64,000 bases of DNA from contig JBANDB010000016.1 in assembly GCA_037576215.1 (NCBI GenBank), positions 310,001 through 374,000 on the forward strand, written 5' to 3'. The translations under genes and the position numbers were made by a program. A model generated the notes under the pieces. It was not told where the DNA came from. It ran no database searches and saw only the letters and a list, made by a program, of their open reading frames with translations. Source of the DNA: Armillaria gallica. Taxonomy: Eukaryota; Basidiomycota; Agaricomycetes; Agaricales; Physalacriaceae. Numbering within the stretch: position 1 is the stretch's first letter; each line of letters opens with the position of its first letter. This document shows, piece by piece, positions 57,543 to 64,000 of this stretch.

Positions 57543-58271
57543 ATGTCCGCACTCAAAGCCTGTCTCAAAGTCGCCGATATCGCTGAAGCTTCCGGCGTAC
57601 CGTACGTCGAGAACGTAGCCAAGATCGCCGTAGTCATCTTCAAGCTCCTCGAGGTTCGTTTAATCATACTTTGTAATATGAATGTTGTCGCTGACTTTGT
57701 GTCCTATAGCAAAAGGGAAAGAACAAGAAGGATTTCGAGGAGCTCTGTGAGAGCATCGCAAACACGATTGTAGTCATCGACACCCTTGTTCGTATGCAAG
57801 GCGAAGCAGGAGCCCCATATTTTATGGGCATTTGCACCGAGATGGAAGGGTCGGTGACATTTTACGTCCTTAACAGCTACTAACTGGTCCGACGACAGTT
57901 ATCTCAAAGGCATGGCGCAAGACATCGAGGATATTAAGCAAAAGCACCATGGCCTGAAAGGCTTCTTCTGCGTTGACGAATTCCAAGACGCCATCCAGGC
58001 TTACAGGAGGCGCGTCGATGATTTGAAGACGGACTTTATGGTAATATTCTGCTTCCAGATTTTTCGTGCCGCATCTCACGTTCTGCTGTAGATCCATTCA
58101 GTGGGCTGCCTGTTGATGAATGCGACGCCACAGGCTGCTGTGCGTCACTCGGAGGACTCGGAGGAATTCGTTTTCCGGATCCCGAAAAAGCCTGTTGCAA
58201 TCACTGCCTTTTTTTTTTTTTTCCCCCTTGATCTGAACCCGGGTCTTGAACGGCCGCTGGCTTTCTATTAA
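57543..58271 (+). CDS. MLKL/HeLo-like helical domain protein, copy C1, open through four exons
   Basis: Exons 57543-57653, 57710-57849, 57899-58040 and 58092-58271 join in frame to 190 codons without a stop. Sequence starts MSALKACLKVADIAEASGVP, continues with ELCESIANTIVVIDTLVRMQ, a Gly-containing loop, YLKGMAQDIEDIKQKHHGLK, AIQAYRRRVDDLKTDFM and FRIPKKPVAIT, then a 14-T run (58209-58222) and an unrelated tail to TAA. Amphipathic helices with conserved spacing fit the MLKL-type four-helix executioner or adaptor domain at the front of fungal NLR-like proteins. No NACHT follows, so it is either a stand-alone domain or a 5' fragment. Donor 1 is GTTCGT. Confidence 0.6.
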
Positions 58272-58949
58272 TAGCTTTACCGTTCCAGTATAGACTTAAT
58301 TCATTCTCACACATACATCCAAAGTTCAATACACTTCGTTTCGCAGCTCCCATGGAATGTGTGAAGTTGTAGTACAAAACAGCGAATTATTCCACTGGCA
58401 GCTAATTAATTTGAGCCGGGCGCTAAGTTCTAACAATTAATAACGTTTCAAGCATTGGTACGGTCATTTGTCAGCACACTGTGTTACTTAGCTGAAGGAT
58501 AAGGTAGAGAGAGGGTCGTCTCCACCTACTCGGTGATTAGAGTATTTCAACTTTGCTATGATAATGTACGTCTCCTTTTCAACGGTGTCTTTGGCCATAC
58601 CTTACTTGGACAGAAAAACACAATTTTAATTCTGGCTTAGCAGACTCGGGCATATTAGTCGTTGCGCCTTCTTACAACACTTACTTAGTCCTTGACTACT
58701 GCCAGAAACTCAAGCCAGGAAGTTGGAGTAGTAAATTTGCCCTTCGCCAGAAACAAAATGTGGAGAAAAATATTTCCTATATGGCGATCAAAGTCATCCG
58801 TGACGGTGTTGTGTACTTTCCAAGGAGTCCTAGACTATCCCCGTTTGTCACTGAACGCTCTGGAGCTGAGGCCTATGACTCATAATTATTTGCGGATTAT
58901 CGGTTCACTTGTAATAGTTACAGATACAAGTTCCGCGAGTAAGTAATAG
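58272..58949. repeat. Block C sequence paralogous to 27580-28290
   Basis: Collinear with block B. No gene recognised. Confidence 0.5.
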
Positions 58950-59720
58950 AGATGGTTTGTTGTTACTATGTATCACATGCTGTCCTTTCTGTAAGTCCAA
59001 GTGGGGATACCTAGATCCAGAATCCACTGATCCTTCTTTCAATGCTGTTTCTTTCATGTCTCGCATCTCGGCGAGGATGCGGTGGATCTCAATGAGCGCC
59101 AACATGCTGTTACCCGTTAAACGGGTCTACAGCATGCAAAGGGGTCAGATCATCGCCTGCACAAAGTGGAAAGTACGCATACAAAGAAGTCCATCTTCAA
59201 GTCATCGACGCGTTTATTGTAACCTTGGATGCCGTCTTGGAACTTGTCGACATTAAGAAAGCCCCGCCATGTATGGGTTGTGCGTCTTTCAGATCGCGGG
59301 CTATGCCAGTGAGGTGACCATCAGCTGTGGAGTGAATACATCACGCAAGAACGTGACTGACCCTTCCATCTCTGCGCCCAATGTCCTGGAAATAGGCTGC
59401 TTCTCGCTCCCCATGCATATGGACATGGGTTTAGCTCACTGAGGACTGTATCCGTAATGCTGTGGCACAGCTCCTTCATGTCCGTCGTCTTCTTTGTTCT
59501 TTGATTTCTTCTATTGACACCGCAGTCAGGGGTAAGAATTACACCTGTCGGCGAAAACGGTATGCATACCGCGAGTATCCCTATGAGGCGGCCTTGGCGA
59601 GCCTCTCGACCTACGGTATACCAGAAGACTCGATGAGACTGGCGACTTGGAGAAAGGCATTGAGAGCTTGCAGGTGGCGCGCGCTTGGAAACGTATGTGC
59701 TGTAGAGGCTGGGCATCTAT
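58950..59720 (-). pseudogene. MLKL/HeLo-like domain on the minus strand, block C
   Basis: Read right to left: LQALNAFLQVASLIESSGIP (59695-59630, followed by TAG for Tyr and then VERLAKAA), GFLNVDKFQDGIQGYNKRVD (about 59264-59200), and MLALIEIHRILAEMRDMKET (59105-59046). These are exon 1, exon 3 and a further exon of the same domain family. Intervening exons are lost. Its orientation is opposite to copy C1. Confidence 0.55.
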
Positions 59721-61976
59721 CATCACGGCGATAGGAGAATGTGCTGTATAACGCTCTAAGATCATTCTAGACCTGCATCATGTGAAGGCATACTGAATTC
59801 TGTGTTACACAGAAGACGAGGCAGAATAATCCATGTTAAAGAAAGCAGCCTGTCGAGAATAGCGCACCCTTTCATGGACAAAGACGAGAGACGATGACAA
59901 CGCTCAGCTGAGGGCGTTCTGAACATGGAGAGGCTGCCATTCAGGCTTCAACAAGGGCTAGCAATGGCAAATTAACGATATAGGGACAACGGCTGGAAGG
60001 AGCGCACTAGTAGTCTCTGCATAATGGTAGATCTGCTGGATTGAAATACCAATACAACTGATTTATGCGATCGAAGTGAGAATGAAGAAGAATGGCATCG
60101 ACTTCATGGTCTGCACTGGGAATTATTGATTTGAATCTCTCGAGAATCAAGATTCTCCTCTTTGGGTTACCTCAGATACGTGGTTATCTGATGATAAATG
60201 AACCAGGCCCACCTTCGAACGGCACAAGCAGTCCAGCAGAGGCATAGAGCGAGGGCCAAGGCTGAGGAAGAAAATCTGGAAGGGAACAATCATGAGAACA
60301 TGGGCGGAATTGCAATGTGAGAGTGAAAATAAGCCAGCAGATAATGGAAGGCCGTTATGTTGACGGGTACTCACCGACAACTACTGACCAATTCGAGAAC
60401 GATAAAGCAACGAGTTCGGGTCTTGGCGCAGCTGGCAGCGCCATCGCTTGTGGCAATGATAGCAATCCTTAGTTGAGAGGACCACGATCACCGAGCTTAT
60501 TGTTAATGACCGGCGGGATGCTTTATGGTCCGCGTATGGGAATCAGATCGCCCTGATCAACATTGGAAGGGCAAGATGATCGCAAGTCAATGTCGGCGAA
60601 TCAGACTTGAGGACTAGCGCGATGACGTAGATTCACGCGCAACAGTAGAGTCCGATGAGTTCCAGGAGACTAGTTCGCTCTAGTCGCCCGATTTGTGAAA
60701 ATGAGCGCAAGTCGGTCTTTTGTTTCTTTGTTATGTGATGTACCGAGTTAGTTCGGTGGGGAGGATCATATCTACTAGAATAGAGGCGTATCGAGTGTCC
60801 AAAAAGATCACGCAGAAAGTAATCGTCATACGAGACCAAGTGGTGGAGGCGGGATCAACCGCTTGCTTATCCGGCCCGATGAGAAATCGCGTCGATGGCG
60901 TGGGAACCTTCGGAGCTTTAATCCCGGTGCCTTTCTTTCTTCCACTTTCCCCGCGTCGATAATCAAGCCATCCCACTGGCAGGCCGTGCACCCGGGACAC
61001 CACGCTGATTCTATTGTCTAGAAGTCAATGAATCAGTCGCTTACTCCAACATTTTCCCCGCTTCTTTCAAGCAGACGGCTCCATGGACCTGCGAAGAGGA
61101 AAGGCTTGACCTGAAGCTGAAGGAGCGTGTGAGGGCTGTTTCATTTTGATCATCCGTTTAGCCGCGCGCGCTGTCTATCACACATCCAAGGTGCAACCAC
61201 TTGCGACCATGGAATTGTGTTGATTTTGATGTTGTCGACAGAAGAACTGCGTGCTTCTACACTGCTTTTCCTCGGGTCAGCTTATTCGTCTACCACGGAT
61301 TGATGACGCCTGATTCGTTATCGTACCTTTTTTAGATCATCCGTGACCATCGGCCTGAAACGTCGTTAGGTAGGATCGGCGCGCTTAGCAGTGGTACCCG
61401 CAGATATCTCAATGAATAGATACGACACGAGACTGTCGAGCAGTTCCGTCGACTGACGTTGTGACATTGTTCAACCTCATCCTGAAACGATGCCTTGCCA
61501 TCTAGAGAGAGAGGCTTCAAAGCCATGCATGGGCGGGGTGGCGTCGAGTGCGAGCGTTGACTGGGGTGCTCGGATGTGCATCCAGTAAGCCTCACCACGT
61601 TCTTATCCTCCGATATCTACGAAATAACCCTTTGTTCTCCTCGCCAGGCCTACATTCACGTCCAGTGACACTTTCCAACACTGCAGCGAAAGCCTTCAAC
61701 AAAGGGATGCGGGTATGAAGCACCCATAGCTGGTCCACTACATTTCAAAGACCTCATGTACCGATCGGAAAGACGTCGTAAGTCCTCGTTCGCCTTGAGA
61801 TGTCTATGATCCCTCAATCATCTGTCGCAGGATATCACTCTCGGTGAGTTGATCGTTATGACGATATTCAGTTATCTTATCAGATCTTACAGTACCTTTC
61901 CCTCATGGCACGAGTTTGACGCGCGCTTCTGCATCGCCCTCTACAGCACAAGTCTTCCATCTTACCACTAACCACG
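59721..61976. repeat. Block C spacer between minus copy and copy C2
   Basis: 60180-61150 corresponds to the window start (1-1009) and to 32701-33480. No gene recognised. The uninserted site matching the 30579-32700 insertion lies near 60380. Confidence 0.5.
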
Positions 61977-62700
61977 ATGTCCGCCCTCGACGCCTGTCTC
62001 CAAGTCGCACGTCTTGCCGAAGCCGCAGCCGATAGTGTTCCATACCTCGAGAGCATGGCCAAGGTCGCGCCGTACTCGTGTTCAGGCTCCTTGACGTTCG
62101 GTTTACTATCCTTCGCCGTACGGATGTTGTCGCTGATTCTGCGTTCTACAACAAAAGGCGAAGAACAAGGAAAGTGCCAAGGAGCTCTGTGAAAGTATTG
62201 CAAACACGATCCTCGTCATAAACGACCTCGTTCGTATGCAAGAAGAACGGGAAAGTTCGTGTTATATTGATATTTGCGGGGAGATGGAAGGGTGGGTTGC
62301 CGTTTTCCTTTCATCTCTTTCCTGAAGAGCTACTCAACCGTCTTGGTTCCAGATATCTTCAAGGCATGGCTCAAGACTTAAAGGATATTAAGCGGAAGCA
62401 CCGTGGCATCAAGGGTATCTTCAGTGTCGACGACTACCAAGACGCCATTCAGGCTTACAGGAGGCGCATAGACGATTTGAAGATGGACTTTTTGGTAATA
62501 TTACCGCTTCCAGATTTTCCGTGCTGTATCTCAGATTTCGCTGTAGATCCATTCAGTGGGTGACTGCCATCTAGAGGTCACACAGATGCACTGCCTGTTG
62601 AAGAATGCGGTAGCTCCAGCTGTTGTGCATCACTCGAGGAGTTCGTTTTCCAGATCCCGAAGAAGCCTGTTGCAATCACTGCTTTTTTTTTTTTAACCCC
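61977..62700 (+). pseudogene. MLKL/HeLo-like domain, copy C2, one-base frameshift
   Basis: Exon 1 MSALDACLQVARLAEAAADS..ESMAKVA, then an extra C in 'gtcgcgccgtac' shifts the frame compared with copies A1 and C1. Exon 2 near 62155 has AKELCESIANTILVINDLVR, exon 3 near 62353 YLQGMAQDLKDIKRKHRGIK and IQAYRRRIDDLKMDFL, exon 4 RIPKKP before a 12-T run. Apart from the insertion it looks recently functional. Confidence 0.6.
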
Positions 62701-63589
62701 GCCCATATGTGTTTCAGGATCATAACCATGGTGTAACAGCCTTACAGCTACACCCATATTTCAATACACTTACGGAATGTTCTTGGATCCTAATAGATGT
62801 AAAGGCTAGGATGCCTCCATATCTAGTCAGTGTACTTGCTATATGCTATCGAGATCTGGTCCCGGCCACAGTCTGATACGGCTGAAGATCAGAGAGGGAT
62901 ACTCTTCGCTGCCTTTGGCAACTCTCACGGCAAGTGTGAAACTGCCGCTTCAGCGGTGTACTTTAAGATTCATTATTCTACCGTTTGACCTTGCAGCGAA
63001 TACATTGAGCCAACAGCTACAAGTTATGTTCTAAGATCGATACGATCGTTTGTCAGTGAATCGGGAAACTTGGTTGAAATATAATGAGAGAGAATGCCTA
63101 AGGAATGTCGTTTCCACCTGTTAGGTCAGTCTGGTATATCAGCTTATCCATATCAATGTACATTTTCTTTCACTACGTACACAGGAAACTTCGATTTTGT
63201 TTCTGGCATATTTCTATTTTGGTAGCAGAGTCGAGTACATTACTTTTGCACCTGCTACTCACTCCAATTGTGGTCGAAAGCCGACACGTTCGCAAGAACA
63301 CAGAACCTGGGCTAGTCACGTTCAAGTAATAATAGCCAATGGTAGGAAATATCCCGCTACTCCTGATCCAATTGGTATTCGAAGAAAGCAATAAATGATG
63401 GAATGAGAAAGGAGAATGATGGCTGATAAGAGACGTCTTGACTAGCGGTTTACTTGTAGTTGTGTAATATTCTTACAGAATTGTGTACAGCTACGTGTTA
63501 TAAATAGCTACAGATACGGGTAGGCGGTATCAACATTTGAAACCTAGTATCACTGCCCTCGGGTTTAAAAAAAAAAGCCGCGCGTGTAA
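62701..63589. other. Sequence after copy C2, no gene recognised
   Basis: Loosely similar to 18471-18800. Open frames at 63105-63394 have no known domain. Confidence 0.4.
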
Positions 63590-63964
63590 TTGCGATTCGA
63601 ATGATCACTGACCTTCTTTCGATGCTGTTTCCTTCGCGTTTCCCATATCGGCCAGCATGCTGTGGATCTCAATGAGCGCCAACATGCTGTCCCCCATCAT
63701 GTGTATCTACAGCACGCAAGGGCGTCAGACCATCACCTTCGCAAAGTGGAAAGTATGCGTACCAAGAAGTCCATCTTCAAGTCATCGACGCGCTTCTTGT
63801 GACCTTGGATGGTGTCTTGGAACTTGTTGACATTAAGAAACCCTTTGAATCCGCGGTGTTTGCCCTGCACGTCATTCAGGTCCCGGGCTATGCTCGTGAG
63901 ATATCTGCCGATTCTCGAAAACACTGCTACCAGTCAAGCCATTATTTCTGTGGAATATTGTTGA
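63590..63964 (-). pseudogene. MLKL/HeLo-like domain on the minus strand, cut by the window end
   Basis: Minus strand 63924-63733 reads RYLTSIARDLNDVQGKHRGF, KGFLNVNKFQDTI and RVDDLKMDFL. A following exon at 63700-63600 has GDSMLALIEIHSMLADMGNA. The 5' part lies beyond the window. Parallel to the minus copies at 28.3 and 59 kb. Confidence 0.55.
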
Positions 63965-64000
63965 TGCAGTGGCTGTACGAGCTGGCGCGATGTCCAGTAA

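Noticed and set aside
1..63964. CRISPR arrays, rRNA genes, bacterial promoters or Shine-Dalgarno sites
   Set aside because: None seen; the introns and gene families show eukaryotic nuclear DNA.

Overview
The window reads as nuclear DNA of a filamentous basidiomycete, most likely an Agaricomycete. The reasons are short GT..AG introns of about 45-60 nt, fungal type I fatty-acid-synthase and fungal-transcription-factor remnants, BTB/POZ-like and MLKL/HeLo-like families of the kind expanded in mushrooms, a chromodomain gypsy element, and a Crypton-like tyrosine recombinase. It is an accessory, transposon-rich region in which almost every gene is broken. No bacterial, organellar or rRNA sequence is visible.

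Layout. Three diverged copies of one multi-gene block flank a spacer: block A about 1-18.86 kb, block B about 18.87-34.1 kb, block C about 53.94-64 kb (cut by the window end). Each block carries decayed BTB/POZ-like sequence and several copies of a four-helix MLKL/HeLo-like N-terminal domain, at least eight in total and on both strands. Comparing blocks exposes later insertions. These are a chromovirus (2927-12997) that itself carries a nested inverted-repeat element (about 9056-10848), a TTA-flanked MITE (19914-20382), a non-autonomous hAT-like element (20695-21876), a 5'-truncated LINE with poly-A and target duplication (23966-26293), a 371-bp hAT-type MITE inside an exon (26926-27296), and an unclassified 2.1-kb insertion ending in a 93-bp palindrome (30579-32700).

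The spacer between blocks B and C (34.1-53.9 kb) holds a minus-strand hypothetical gene (35.7-37.9 kb), a fungal transcription-factor remnant next to a fatty-acid-synthase remnant that is split by a solo-LTR-like insertion (38.9-44.3 kb), and a young 1.78-kb gag-only Copia-type element with an intact Gag (45055-46834). It then holds a group of three adjacent genes: an XPG/PIN nuclease with a tandem array of SUMO-interacting-motif exons, a tyrosine recombinase, and a convergent SAP-like protein with a membrane segment (47.0-53.3 kb). That group is the best candidate for an undescribed system, although all three copies here are damaged.

One process explains most of the damage. In aligned repeats (LTR pairs, TSD pairs, block copies) differences are mainly CpG to TpG/CpA. 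In the chromovirus Gag all fourteen premature stops I found are TGA, as expected from CGA arginine codons. Catalytic Asp and Arg codons in RT and recombinase are lost the same way. Block C and the gag-only element keep far more CpG than blocks A and B, so they are younger or were spared.
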